Source: Pontederia crassipes
Taxonomy: Eukaryota > Streptophyta > Magnoliopsida > Commelinales > Pontederiaceae
Reading direction: 5' to 3'
Length of the DNA stretch: 64,000 nt
NCBI GenBank assembly: GCA_030549335.1
Contig: CM060190.1
Location: forward strand, 49,374,999-49,438,998
Under the pieces are notes generated by a model. It was not told the origin of the DNA, ran no database searches, and was given only the letters and a program-made list of their open reading frames with translations. Positions 10,877 through 22,562 of the stretch are shown here, piece by piece (position 1 is the stretch's first letter; each line of letters starts with the position of its first letter). The translations under genes were made by a program, and so were the position numbers.

Positions 10877-11387
10877 AGTTACTGCTTCCACGGGAGCTTT
10901 TTGAAAATGAGTAGACGAATTCATTTGTAAGTTAAAATTGCTTACATGAAGAGACAATATTACATTTATAAGAAATTTATATTTGTAAATCGGAATCAAA
11001 CAAGTAACATTAGGGTTAGGGTTTATAAAGCATGCACCTCGAGATAATGACTAAAAACGGAACACCGGACTAGAACGTCAGAGGAGAATGTCGGAGGAGA
11101 ACGCCAAAGAGAACGTTGGATGAGCTCATCGGGGAAAAATGCCAGAGTAGAACACCAGGCTCGTTGGGGAAGGACGGCGAAGGAGAATGCTGGAGGAGAA
11201 CACTAGAGGAGAATGTCGGATGTGCTCGTTGGGGAAGAACGCGGTGGGGGGGGGGGATTTTAGGGATGAGCGATCTACGTCAAGACACGAAAGGGGATCT
11301 CACTTTATCAAAAGTGTGCGAGGGTAGATTGGTCATTTCAGAAATAAAAAAAATTAACAAAAAAGTTGACAAAAGTTGACGGATGCA

Positions 11388-11490
11388 AGGTAAGATCTTA
11401 TGATCCTCGATCCGATCTTACGATCTTATGGCCCCCCTCCGAACTCATGTAAGATCCCGATCTTGACAATCTTGGACGAATGGACTTAAG
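11388..11490. repeat. Extra GATCTTA-rich segment in the right TIR
   Basis: The right arm of the long-TIR element holds about 100 bp that the left arm lacks, rich in GATCTTAC, GATCTTAT and AAGATC. It is probably a small insertion or local expansion after the arms diverged. Confidence 0.4.
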
Positions 11491-11556
11491 TGAAAAAAAT
11501 GGTATAGTTCGGGATCAGCGAAATATGCGAAAGACGTGAAAAAAACCTTTTTTTTA

Positions 11557-13203
11557 ATTCTAAAAAACAAGATAGACTCAATTTGATTGTTTGATTTATT
11601 ACAAACCTATGACTTATTTATTAGAACTTGTAAACAAACTTAGCTTATTTAACCGTTGGCCTCATTATTGCTGTTTTAATTTAGCTTGATTAGTGCCCAC
11701 CCCTACTGTATGCCCACATCTTCTTTTGATGATCGAGGAAGCAAGAGTTGTGGGAAAACATTTTGTTTGGATAGAAAGATCATCAAAAAGAAGGGAGGAG
11801 AATTAGAGAAAAGAGAAAATGAAGAGAAGGAAGAAAAATTGAGAAAAAATACATGAGAAAAATTTAGATATTAATTTACAAGACAAGTATATCATTTTCA
11901 CTAATAATAAAAAACTATATACTCAGAACAATTTATTCATCACACGAATTTAAATTATTTAACATGCCTTCCCCTCCTCTATTCCTCAATTCAGAGTCCG
12001 AAAAAATCCTTCAAGAAAAGGAAATAAGGAGAAAATTTTCTCCATTTCCCTTTATCTCTCCATCTTAACTAGGTAAACTTTTTTCCTTCTCTCTCCTCCC
12101 TCTTTACCACTTTTTTCTTGAATCCAAATAGAGCCTAGTACAAAAAAATAAGCACCCAAGGAGAGGAGATATTGATATATTCTCTAATATTTTTCTTTCA
12201 CTAAAATGCTTTATATCATTTACCATAATGTGAGTTATGATTTAATCAACTTTTGAACAAATCTATATAATATGAAAGAAGTTAACATAAAGCTATACGA
12301 TGTCTTGAAACACATCTTATTATAACTCAACATAAAATGAAAATGAATTCCCGGTCTTGATAAGGGGGTGCCTAAAAAAGCAACCTCCATCATATGATTA
12401 TTGTCCTTGGAGAAGTTACAAAATATTATGACTTTAATAATCATATTCCATATGGCTGATGAGTTTTATTTGAGCCTTGATTTATTAGGACAAATCTTAA
12501 GTTCTCCCTTGTTTAGTTGTCAATGCATTATAAATGTTCATCTGAATTGTCTGTCATGTATTTTGTATCAGGTCTAGACTGATTGATGGGCAAAAAGATA
12601 AATCTTGAACGAACGATGAAGTTAAAAAGAAAAATCACCAAACTGCAAGAGTGCAAGTTATTTAAATCTTTGAACTTAATAAGACACCCTAACGAGTTAC
12701 AAATTTGATTCCATTGATTACTTGTTCAACAGATTTAATGTTGGGAGCTGAGTCTTGACCTACTGCATTGAAGAAGCAGAAGTAGCACAAAGAGCCAAAC
12801 GAATACAAAATCAACGACATGCAAATTGCAATCAAATTTGATAAGCATAAGGTCTAGAATTATTTATTTATTTGAATGTCCAACTTGTTCATCAAGAAGG
12901 ATACCGCCAACTTAACACTTGATGTGGACTTGCATTACTTGCAACTATCAATATTTTTCACACTGATACTGCTGTATTTTGACTGTGTGCAGGTGTTATG
13001 AGTAGATATTTCTCCACGCAGAGGCAAATAGTTGGGGTTCAAGAATATCCAAATTCAGACGAAAGTGGTGCGGAATTGTATGCATAACAACATTCTCATA
13101 AAAATAGAAATGTTAACAAATTGTCATAGAATTCTCATAAAAATAGAAATGCTAGCTATTGATGTTAAGAAATTGTCATAGAGCATACAATCCTAGTAGT
13201 TAA
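11557..13203. other. Gene-free stretch with a possible MITE
   Basis: About 11,753-12,137 is flanked by TTTTGTTTGGATAG on the left and ATCCAAATAGAGCC on the right, with purine-rich sequence inside the left end and pyrimidine-rich sequence inside the right end. This is a possible MITE with weak ends. 13,088-13,183 holds an imperfect duplication of TTCTCATAAAAATAGAAATG. The remainder shows nothing recognisable. The 3' UTR of the b561 gene probably begins at the right edge. Confidence 0.35.
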
Positions 13204-13293
13204 ACTCATCCATGTAATTTCAGTATATAAGATCAGGTGATCGTATATGCACTGATCCAGACAAGATGGCCCCATTCTGTGGTAAGATGTTCT

Positions 13294-15897
13294 TCAGACT
13301 GATAGTGTCTGTTGCATATCATTGGAGCCGGGCCTGCCATCGGGCTTCGTGGAGTTCTCAGACTTCCTCCTCCTGAGAACTACGATCCAGGTAATGGATT
13401 CCAAGAACAAGGCAACAAAACCCAATAGGACGATGAAGATTGTGTACGTAGTAGTCCACTTCCGATCAGTGTTCAAGATCTGCAAGCCCTTGAAAACATT
13501 GATGACACTCAGGATGATGACTGTATATCCTACCAAATGGTGGTATATGCTCCAGTAGAGCCGCAGCTTGTGATCCTTGTTCGGACGCAGAAACAGAGCC
13601 AACACCTACAAAGATCAGACACAAACAGAGACACCAGTGAGTGTTAAAGTGTGTTTCCTATTCTCCATACTACTCCAAGTGAAAAAAGTTGAATTGATGC
13701 ATGAGGCTAATGAACAAAGACACCAAGAAGGAACAACAGATCAGTTGAAAGATAAATAACCTGCAAGGTTCCAAGAATAAAGAGGGTAATCCCAATGTTC
13801 CAGTGGGTAGTATAATGAACTCCCTTAGACTTGCTCCCTAGTTTGAGGCCAGTTGCCCAGCCACTGACTCCGACACCATAACCAATAGTCTGGCATATGG
13901 CATGAAGATGAAACCATAGGGGATCTGCAGACCTAAATGTCTTCAGATATCGAGCAAAGATTGCGCCAGTTGGGAGCAGAATCCCCCAACTCACAGCATT
14001 TAGAATTCCATGAACCTGAAAAGAGAGACATATATTCAATCTGAAACTGCAGACATTGGTTAAGGTTTAAAGGTTAGAAGAAGTAAAGAAATGGTCAGAT
14101 AGTTTTGAATCCAATTAAATGCAATGTCTCTTGTACCAGATGTGAAGTTCTAACAAGTTTCTTGTTGTTAAGCACCACAAATTCAACTTCGTTGAGAGAG
14201 ACAACAACGTTATGCTCATACTGACGAAATTGTAAAACTATTTGGTAACTCCACACGTATGCAACAGTCAGAGAACAAATTTAAATACCACAACAAAAAC
14301 AAATGCGACAGAGCAATCAAACTATGTTTTCAAGGAAAAGAGAAAGTGCCAGATCCTATAACATATTAGTTGATAATGACAACTGAGATGAATTGTCATC
14401 CAAAATTTACTAACATACCAAATATTACCGAAAGTTACCCATGTGACAGCTCTCATGTGCTCGCTGTCCAGCAAGATTAAAAGGGAAACTTGATAACGTG
14501 AAGGTGTTAAAATTGTGCTATATTAAGATTCAGACAGAAAACATAGAACAAGCATACCAAATTTAACAGCAAGATCCATTTGGTGTCAGCACTTAATCCA
14601 CTAATGAAAATAGAAATAAAATTGTCACCTTTTTCGTTTCATCATGAATACACTCCTTTGCCAGAATTTTTGCAACTTTATTTTGATGTTGAAAAGAAAC
14701 CATTAATCTTTCATCAGAATTTCAACAGCATGACTCGGAAGAAATTACCAAGCACAAACAAATAAAAATAAGGACAAAATTATAAGGAAGAGTCCACACA
14801 TTTCACTGAAGAAATAGAGTCCAGATAACATACAACCTCTTGAGTGGAATCTTTTATTCTTCCAACAACATTCCAAGAAATACCAACAAATAATAAATTC
14901 TGAAAAAAGGAGGCCTCGTTTATTTCTTGCATAACAGCAAAATGAAATAAAGCTTGAGAGTTCAATTTGGTTTTTTTTTTTTTGTTTACAAGGAAATAGT
15001 TCAAAGACTTACATTTTTCCTACCAAAAAGAGGATTTTTCTTTTCACTAAGAAGTGATATACGCCAAATTTTAACCCTAAAGAATTCCATGTTTATGATT
15101 TCGATAGGCATCAAAAGAAGAAAGTTGATTTTTTTTCTGATTTTATAAAAAGAGCAGAAGCACTTGAAACACAAGTTCAAGTTAAGGGATTTTATGTTTC
15201 AAGACAATGTGGAAGACGAACACACAGAAGAAACTGCAATTTGTTGGGTTTTAGAACTCACATTCCTCTTTTTGGTTAAGGCGTTGCCGGAGGAGGACGG
15301 GACGCTCTGACCCTTGGCGAGATCCAGCGTCCCCGTCGACGCGAGGTTCGCCGGCTTGAACTCGTGCCTGTCCGGCACGCCGCCAGTGACCGACGGGCCG
15401 ACCTGCCAAACCTGTTTGATCGACGTCTTCCCGGCCGAGAGCTTCACCTTCGCGAAAAGCCGCATCGTCCCGGCGCTGTACTCCGCCGCGAGATCGGACG
15501 TCGCGTAGGCGATCGACGACTCACGGATAGGACCGTAGCCGGAAACGTTGTACGTCTTCACCCCTATGGACCCGTCTGTCTGTTGGAACGCCACCAGCGC
15601 CTGCGACCCGTCCATGCCGCCGCCGCTCGGGTTGATGGCCCAGGACGCCCACCCGCCAGCGGGCGTCGGGGCGACGAAGGCCATCGAGAGCGTCTCAGCG
15701 GCCGGGTCGTAGGTCCAATGGAGCGAGGACGACAGCTGCGGCAGGTCGCTGCATGCCGCGAACGCCCGGTTCGTCGAGAACTTCTCGGTGCCGCAGCCTG
15801 CGCCGACGGCGATGCCTGCGAGCACCAGGAGGATGAGGAGGCGGAAACTTATGACGGAGGAGGCCATGGGAGGAGGGAGGGTTAGTTTTGGGTTCAT
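13294..15897 (-). CDS. Cytochrome b561 and DOMON domain-containing protein
   Basis: Exons are 15,262-15,897, 13,761-14,015 and 13,294-13,605, all joining in phase 0 at GT-AG borders, giving 400 aa, the usual family length. An N-terminal hydrophobic signal ([16 protein letters not shown]) leads to a secreted DOMON domain (about residues 55-175). A cytochrome b561 core of several membrane helices follows (from residue 213). Candidate heme histidines are H214, H248/H250, H283 and H319/H320, and the tail ends in a basic LRRRK segment. The family passes electrons from cytosolic ascorbate across the plasma membrane to the outer DOMON heme. An in-frame ATG at 15,867 (MASSVISF) has the better context and gives a cleaner signal peptide, so it may be the true start. 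Exon 1 is very GC-rich, unlike its introns. Confidence 0.93.
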
Positions 15898-16149
15898 CGT
15901 CGTCCGATGGTGGTGGTGGCAGCGGCGGCGGAGGGATTTGGTTCTAAATTTATAGAATTGAAGGAGCGTGGTGCGAAGATGAATAATACTTATGGAAAGG
16001 TTTCAAAAACAATAACTGCCAAAATCCAAAATTTGGGGGATGGGAAGATTGAATTCCTAAGAAAGTCGAGGGGGTTATCGACAAATGTTTGCTGCTTTAA
16101 ATGGAAACAACGGTACGCGCTAGCGGGAGTTGGCGTACCTGGCTGTGCC

Positions 16150-16220
<71 letters not shown>

Positions 16221-17417
16221 GTAGTAGTAGTAGTAGCAGTAACTGGTATGTGAAGAGTATGTTTTTTTCTGTCATTTCAATAATAATTAAGGAGGCTTTT
16301 TCGAGATTTGGACAAACAGTATTGTATTACAAAATTAACGATAATTATATATATTATTTTCTAATGATAATAACTGATATGTATAAAAAAAATAAATATA
16401 TGAAGGTGTAAGCTCACTTCATGATATTAAAAATTATTTATCATTTTGATTTTGAAAAAGTGAAATTTCTTATTCATCGACAGTAGTCACTTTTTTTTAA
16501 TACATAATAGTATTAGAAGTTTTCGATATTTATAACTGTAACAATTTGTACAATGATTTTTTTTATATGAATAACGTTTAATGGCGACGATTGTAAATGA
16601 CTTTTGACGTCACCATTTCCTTTTTTCCTTTATCTTCTAATATTTTCAATTATAACTATCGAAAAACATTTTAAAAAATAATGTTAATAAATAATGGACT
16701 TTAAATTCATTAATCCAATTCTTTTAGTATTATTATTACTTAATGGTATATCAGTCTGGAGATGAAAATAACTACAAAGTTATTTTTAAAATAATTTGTC
16801 ACTAAATCATGAAAAATTGTGTATAATCGACCCGGATGTAAATCTATCCGTAAAAATAATTGATATTGACTGACTAGGGTGAAGGATGATCATGAAAGCT
16901 AATTAATTCAAATTTTATAAGAAAAAAAGACTAAACTTACGAGCATACATTGAGAGAGAAAAAAATATTTCGATATTAAGATACAAAGAGTTCAATTATT
17001 TTTTTTTTTGTAAACTTTTTGTAAGTTAAAAAGTAAAAGACACTGAAAATTAATAAATTATTAGCATCACATCCTAAATCTAAGGGTGACCATGGACCCC
17101 ATTGTTGTGTGCTATGCTAAGTTTCACCCCTTTATTATCATATAAAAAGAATAATTGGAGCTATGATATACTGTGATTTTTACATCTAAAAATATTGAAA
17201 ATGCTGTGCAAGAGAATCACATAAATCTATGTTCTTCTTGCACCATTACTCTATCTACTTCTCTTTTTTTTTTCAACAAGTAAGACATTCGAATTTATTT
17301 CGTTGGATTCAATATTCGAATAACAATTTCTTAACTCAACCGATCGTTCGATAAAATAAGATTTATAAAAGAATTCCTATTAACGGAATATTTGACATTC
17401 TTGATCCAATAGTTCTA
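15898..17417. other. Upstream region of the b561 gene; no further gene
   Basis: This is the expected promoter side of the b561/DOMON gene. It contains the ATT microsatellite at 16,150-16,239 and AT-rich sequence beyond it. I find no clear TATA position and no other gene. Confidence 0.4.
16150..16239 (+). repeat. (ATT)n microsatellite followed by (GTA)n
   Basis: About 23 ATT triplets run to 16,220 and then change to GTA triplets to about 16,237. It lies about 250 bp upstream of the b561/DOMON start codon. Open frames coding poly-Tyr or poly-Ile here are artefacts. Confidence 0.97.
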
Positions 17418-17420
17418 TTA

Positions 17421-17632
17421 GGCCGTGTTTCGTAAAAGGTTAGCAAATTTTAGAATAATACGTATTTGTTCTCATTTTATTTTTATATGAGTGGGACAAG
17501 AATAAATTTATATTTACTTTTTCTTTTGTTTTGTAATTACTAGTGTGGAGTCCACGTGTATCTAAAATTAGTATTTGACAATAAAAATAAAAACAAAGTC
17601 TTATTCTAATTTCTCTCATACAAAACAGGTCC
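17421..17632. mobile_element. Tourist-like (PIF/Harbinger) MITE
   Basis: The 212-bp element has TIRs GGCCGTGTTTCGTA on the left and GGACCTGTTTTGTA on the right (reverse complement), flanked by the 3-bp duplication TTA (17,418-17,420 and 17,633-17,635). A TTA target and GG-starting ends with TGTTT are typical of Tourist MITEs. It is AT-rich and non-coding. Confidence 0.7.
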
Positions 17633-17635
17633 TTA

Positions 17636-19560
17636 AAATCTAATGAACTCTTTAGATATCAATTAGTATTAAAAAAAATCGATGGAAAAAATTGTTCATG
17701 AATATTTCTTTAATAAAAGACTCAAACGTTAATGACATATCAAATTTCTATGTACACTGAGAATGAAACCATCAAGAGGAAGAATGGAAATATTTACTTG
17801 AAATTGAAAGGTTCCTTTTTCTTTATTTATAGCCTCCTAAATAAAGTTTAAAATGGTGCAATTAATACAAGTACTCGCGTGACTAGGGGTGAGTAAATTA
17901 GAATTTGGGATTGGGTTCCGACCATCCTGGTCCCAATCTCTTTTTTTTTTTGAGTTTCCGTTATGGTCCCAAACTCAATCCCGACCAGGTTCGGAATGTC
18001 TTGTTGTATCGAGACAAAAATTGAAATATTTCTTAATTTTTGTCCTGCTTCGACCATGATAATTTTTTAAAATATATATATAATGATAAAAAATATAATA
18101 CTATTATATTAATATAATAATTATAAATTAAATTACATATATAACAATATAATATAAGGTATGTTTAATACATATTAAAATATACATTTTTATTAAAATA
18201 AATATAAATATAGTATTTTTACATAATTTAATATGCTAATATAACATATAAATCGATCGAGACACACTCTAAATTTTTATAATCCGAATGCATTTATGAC
18301 CTGATTCCGACCAAGTTACCTACCGAGCATGGAAGAGTTCCCGACCAGGCTGAATCGTCCCGTGCTCAGCCCCCGGCCGTGATAACAAGATCTGTATGGA
18401 AGTTATTGTCAAAAGTGCAACTATTATGTTCATAAAACTTGTCTTACTGCCACTTTGTAGCCATCAATTATTGGTGGATTTTCAGGTGGAGACCTAAAAC
18501 TCATAGCTAAAAAATTTTATGATACATCTGCAATTTCTAAATATACGTAATAGTCGTTTCCCTACAACTTGTCATATAATAAGGAAATTAGACTTCTGAT
18601 TATTGTGATTTTTACACTTGAAAATAATGAATCCATCCGATAATCTTGGATGTAAAAAATAATCTTCAAATCATGAAAAATATCTGTATGTTATTTTTAC
18701 CACATCTCCTTATATTTTCTTTTCCATTTCCAACAAGAATAGCACCTGAATTCATTTTTTTATTCAAATATTTAAATAATAAACTAGCTAGTTAATCAAC
18801 TGATCATTAGGTCAGATAATAAGATTTATGGAAGAATTCATTGTAAAAGCATATTCAACATTCTTTGCATCTAACTAGTTTTAGTCTAATGAACTTTTGG
18901 GTACCTATTATTATCAAAATTATTTTTGGTACAAGAAAAACTTTCTTGATCAAATGCAACATTATCCACACACATGTTAGCCTTGTAAGTAAATAGGTGG
19001 GCTTTGGATTATGAAACTTATTATGGGACGTTCAATTCACATATTATTAGTTTTGGTTCTTGACAATGTTACTATGACGCTTTTATTTTCCAAGAAACAA
19101 AATATTATTATTTTATTAATTTATTCTAAAAATTAAAGGATTGAAAGAGAAATCAAAATAGTTTGAGAGGAAGTGAAAGAATAGTCAACAAATAAATAAA
19201 ACAACAGTTAGAAAAGGAAAATAAAAGATAAATAGATTAAGATTAGAAACTTAAGTTAGATTTTAATAGTAAGATTTAATTAGAATGAAGCTTGATTTTC
19301 AAGTATCTAATCTTTATAAATAGCATGCAACCCAAGCCTCTACACAATCTTCCCTTTTCTCACCCTCTCTCATGTATGTGCACCATGGCAATTTGCATGC
19401 CTCCGACACATTAAATCGCCTCTCAATTTTAGGTGTGATAAGTAACGGTCTTTAAACTTTAATTTATAATTAGATTATCTTCAAACTTCATTTTTTTCGT
19501 ACGCTTAGTCCTCCTAACAATCAATAATCAATTCTCATATTATCTTGCTAGTGTGGTATA
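17636..19560. other. Gene-free stretch with a possible hAT-like element
   Basis: 17,884-18,371 may be a hAT-like MITE. Its left end is CTAGGGGTGAG and its right end, read inward, is GGGGGCTGAGCACGGG. Imperfect 8-bp flanks GCGTGACT and GCCGTGAT fit a decayed target duplication. The inside contains several GACCAGG/CCTGGTC words. The rest (18,372-19,560) is AT-rich with no gene. Confidence 0.35.
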
Positions 19561-19599
19561 AAAAAGTAATAAAATAATATAAATACGCAATAAAAATAA

Positions 19600-21079
19600 T
19601 ATTACAAAAAGGAGTAGGTTGTTGCCACTCGTCGGAGCTCGCACAAGGGGCTGGCGCCCCCTCCCCCCTCCCTCTCGTGTCGTGTGCGCTCGTCGTTTGC
19701 GTGTGAGAGAGATGGCAAGGGGAACATCTCGCCGACGTGTGAGAGAGGAAAAGAGGCGGAGCTCGCACAGAGGAGGGGCCGACGCCCCCGACACACGCGA
19801 GAGAGCCAGTTGACACCCCTCTCTTACGCACGCACCATCACATTCGTTCACACTTGTCACCCTCCTCCTTCAGAATTAGGGTTTCGTGGGAGCGCAACCA
19901 GGCGGCCATTGCTGCTCTTATCATCTCGGAGGTATCCAACCTATTTATTCTCTCACTAGTTCTTCATATGCTTTGTCTCAAATGGCTACATGTGCTTATG
20001 ATTCCCTGCAGATGGCTGCTTTCTAATAGGTGCTGATTTTTCTATCTTTGACTATTTTCCCCTGTTATCATTCTTCTTTGTGGCTGCTCTCTCTAAGAAG
20101 AAATGGCAGTGTCGTTGTTGACCAATAGAATCATGAAGAAGCGCGTCAAGAAGTTTAAGAGGCCGCAAAGTGACCACAAGATATGTGTCAAGGTATTTTT
20201 CTTGATTCATTGGTTTTTTTTCTTGCGTGGTTCATAGGTGGTTCACCGCCTTTTTTGGCCGGTTCACCAAAGAGATTGTTGTTATGCTTGTCATTCACCA
20301 TCTATTGTCGCCCGATGTTGCTCGTCATCTGTTGGTTGTTGGCCATTTGCCGCTCAACTGTTGCAACAGCGAGAGGAGTCGAGTCACAGATGGCTGGGGG
20401 CTCGACCTCGACCTCGTCTTGTGGAAGCTCTGGTGGCAATTTGAGGAATTTGACTGTCGCTGCTGACGCACATCGTGCTTTGCCAATCTAATCGCTGCAG
20501 GCTGCTCAGTCGTTCACAAAGGGTCGCCGCCGCCGCTGCCACTGCTCGTTGCCAATGTCGTGTTGTCACCATCACCATTGTTGATTTGTTGTTGCCCGTT
20601 GCCACCGTCGTTGCCGCTACTCACTGCCTGCCCGCTACTACTGCCGCTGCTTGTTGCTGACGCTGCCGCTCACTGTCACTGCCGCCACTCACTGACGTTG
20701 TCGCTGCAGCCCGTTGCCTGCCGAGGCAAGGTGGCTTTGGCGGCAAGGTCGGGCCATACCGAGATCTATTGCCAAAGGTCGACGAGCAAAGGATTTTGTT
20801 TTGGAGTTGAGAAGAAAGAGGCAAGATCTGTGCAAAGTCATGATGAGAGACAAGGTTGAGTTGAAACGATGTGTCGTTGTCATCGTTCAGCAATGGCATG
20901 GGCAGCAAGCGGGAAGGGGCGAGATCACGGAGATGAAGTCGAGAAGAAGGGCGACAAAGAAGGGAAAACCGGCCAAAAATTGACTACATGTAACCCCACG
21001 TATCACCTGCTTAATGGTCATCCTCCATACTTAAGGACTTAATGGGCATAAAGTAGGGAGGACGCTCCTCCCTACTCAC
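19600..21079 (+). mobile_element. GC-rich duplicated sequence, copy 1 (probable Pack-MULE-like)
   Basis: An abrupt GC-rich block holds CGTCG and CTGCC-rich text. It opens with a direct repeat: GGAGCTCGCACA followed by a GGCGCCCC-like word occurs at about 19,635 and again at about 19,760. It carries the RPL32 fragment at 19,870-20,192. From 20,225 to about 20,990 it matches 22,575-23,450; both read GGTTCATAGGTGGTTCA, then CGCCTTTTTTGG, then TTCACCAAAGAGATTGTTGT. The many open frames here on both strands, with Ala/Ser/Arg-rich products, are composition artefacts. Clear terminal inverted repeats were not found, so the element class is inferred from the gene capture. Confidence 0.45.
19870..20192 (+). 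pseudogene. RPL32: Captured 5' fragment of the 60S ribosomal protein L32 gene (eL32)
   Basis: The open frame starting at ATG 20,103 reads MAVSLLTNRIMKKRVKKFKR then PQSDHKICVK, and stops at a splice donor AG|GTATTT (20,192). This is the start of ribosomal protein eL32, up to the point where TNWRRPKG should follow. Upstream, an AGGGTTTCGTGG-type 5' UTR with a donor-like GGAG|GTATCC (19,931) and pyrimidine-rich intron sequence suggest that exon-intron-exon structure was taken as genomic DNA. The rest of the gene is absent: the sequence runs into the GC-rich repeat. Differences such as IMKK for the usual IVKK type sequence suggest relaxed selection. It cannot make a working ribosomal protein alone. 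Confidence 0.8.
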
Positions 21080-21082
21080 TTA

Positions 21083-22519
21083 GGGTTTGTTTGGAAAATA
21101 ACTAATGGAAGGGTGGCATGGGATGGTGTGGTAGGAGGTGGTGAAAAGTGGTGTGGTATGACTTTACTAAACTCATGTTTGGATAAAAAATAATAGGAAT
21201 GGATGGAATAAATTAAACCACATTTTGTTTGGATACAATACTTAAAATATGGTGTTTGAGAGGTTAATTTAGATAAAAGTCTTTTTTATTCTTTATGTTT
21301 TATTCTTATTTATATTACTTAATAAATTGTTTGCTTTATAATGCAAGTTAATATTGGAAGGTAAAGTATAAGAAATCAAGGAGAGAGAGTGAAAAGGGAG
21401 TACAAATCTCGAAAATTGTCTTTCATTGAGAGTTTCAAATTGTTGTCTGTAAAATCAAAAAATCAAGGAGAGAGAGAGTCCAAACCTCGAAAAGTATCTG
21501 TCACCAAGAATTTACAAATTGTTGCTTGTAAAATAAAGAAATCAAAGGGAGAGAGAGAGGAGAGAGAAGAGAGGGAGAGCGTAAATCTTGAAAATTATTA
21601 CTTGTAAAATCAAGAAATCAACGACTGAGAGAGAAAGAAGAGAGAGAAAAGGAGAAGAGAGAGAAAGAGAGATAGAAAAATTCGAAAATTGTCTCCTACC
21701 GAGAATTTTAAATTGTTGCTTGCAAATCCAAAAAATCAATGATCGAGAGAGAAAGATAAGAGAGAAAAAAAAGAGGAGAGAGAAAGAAAGAGGAGAGAGA
21801 GCAAACTTCAAAAATTATTTATCACCGAGAATTTTAAATTGTTGCTTGCAAAACAAAAAAATTAATGATAGAGAGAGAAAGAGGAGAGAGAAAAAAAGAG
21901 GAGAGAGAAAAAAGAGGAGAGAGAAAGAGAGAGGAGAGAGAGTAAACTTTGAAAATTGTCTGCCACCGAAAATTTCAAATTGTTGCTTACAAAACTAAAA
22001 AATCAATGACCAAGAGAGAAAGAGGAGAGAAAGCAAATCTCAAAAATTATTTCCCATCGAGAATTTTAAATTATTGCAAAATCAAGATATCAAAGATCGA
22101 AAGAGAGCAAACCGTTGTCACCGAAAGTCTTAAATTGTTACCTACAAAATCAAGAAATCAAAGAAAGAAAGAGGAGAGAGAGAAATAGAGGAGAGGAGAG
22201 AGAGAGAGAGCAAATCTCGAAGTTTATTTGCTACCGAGAATTTACAAATTGTTGTCCGCAAGGAAGACATAGCATATAGAGAGAGTTAAGGAGATGATGG
22301 AAAAGAGAAAAATAATATCATGGGTAATTTTGTCTAAAAAATTATTAACCCTCATCGTTCCACCAATTTGGTGGAATGAAAAAATTGGGATGTAAAGGTA
22401 TAACTCATGCCATCAAATTCCTCATAATTTTTAAATTAAATTTTGCCAAACAAGATTTTAAAAAATTCACCCCTCATTTCCCACCCTATCCACTCTTATT
22501 CTTCAATCCAAACAAACCC
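21083..22519. mobile_element. PIF/Harbinger-like element of 1.4 kb with internal tandem repeats
   Basis: The ends are inverted: GGGTTTGTTTGGA on the left, and GGGTTTGTTTGGATTGAAG as the reverse complement of the right end. Both are flanked by TTA (21,080-21,082 and 22,520-22,522), the Harbinger-type target. The inside from about 21,385 to 22,260 is a degenerate tandem array. No transposase frame is present. Long open frames rich in Arg/Glu/Lys come from GAGA runs and should not be taken as genes. Confidence 0.65.
21385..22262 (+). repeat. Degenerate tandem repeats with GAGA tracts
   Basis: Units of roughly 80-130 bp share AATCTCGAAAATT, GAGAATTT(T/A)AAATTGTTGCTTG and AAATCAA, followed by GAGAGA runs of variable length. 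About seven or eight units are recognisable. Length differences lie mostly in the GAGA tract. Confidence 0.75.
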
Positions 22520-22562
22520 TTAGTCGTTGGATTAAAATCCGACGACTAAGGAGATATGAGGG

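Larger units (their letters stand above)
9462..11556. mobile_element. Long-TIR Mutator-like element with captured sequence
   Basis: The left arm (9,462 to about 9,880) and right arm (about 11,045-11,556) are inverted copies several hundred bp long. Shared text includes GACCAATCTACCCTCGCACA and AAAGTGAGATCCCCTTTCGT, plus a run of degenerate GTTCTCCT-type motifs. The outer ends carry TTTCGCTGA and CTTAAGTCCAT elements. Between the arms lie a GRF zinc-finger fragment on the minus strand and a 78-bp tandem duplication. Long TIRs around a host-gene-like fragment fit a Pack-MULE. No transposase is present and no 9-bp target duplication could be assigned. Confidence 0.6.

Noticed and set aside
15364-15885. 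173-codon open frame on the plus strand
   Set aside because: It is the shadow of the GC-rich first exon of the b561/DOMON gene on the opposite strand.
16130-16411. Open frames encoding poly-Tyr or poly-Ile
   Set aside because: Translation of the (ATT)n microsatellite.
19535-20983. Ala/Arg/Ser-rich open frames around the RPL32 fragment
   Set aside because: They come from GC-rich repeat sequence, overlap on both strands, and match no family. Only the 30-codon RPL32 start is meaningful.
21389-22188. Arg/Glu/Lys-rich open frames
   Set aside because: Generated by GAGAGA tracts in a tandem array.
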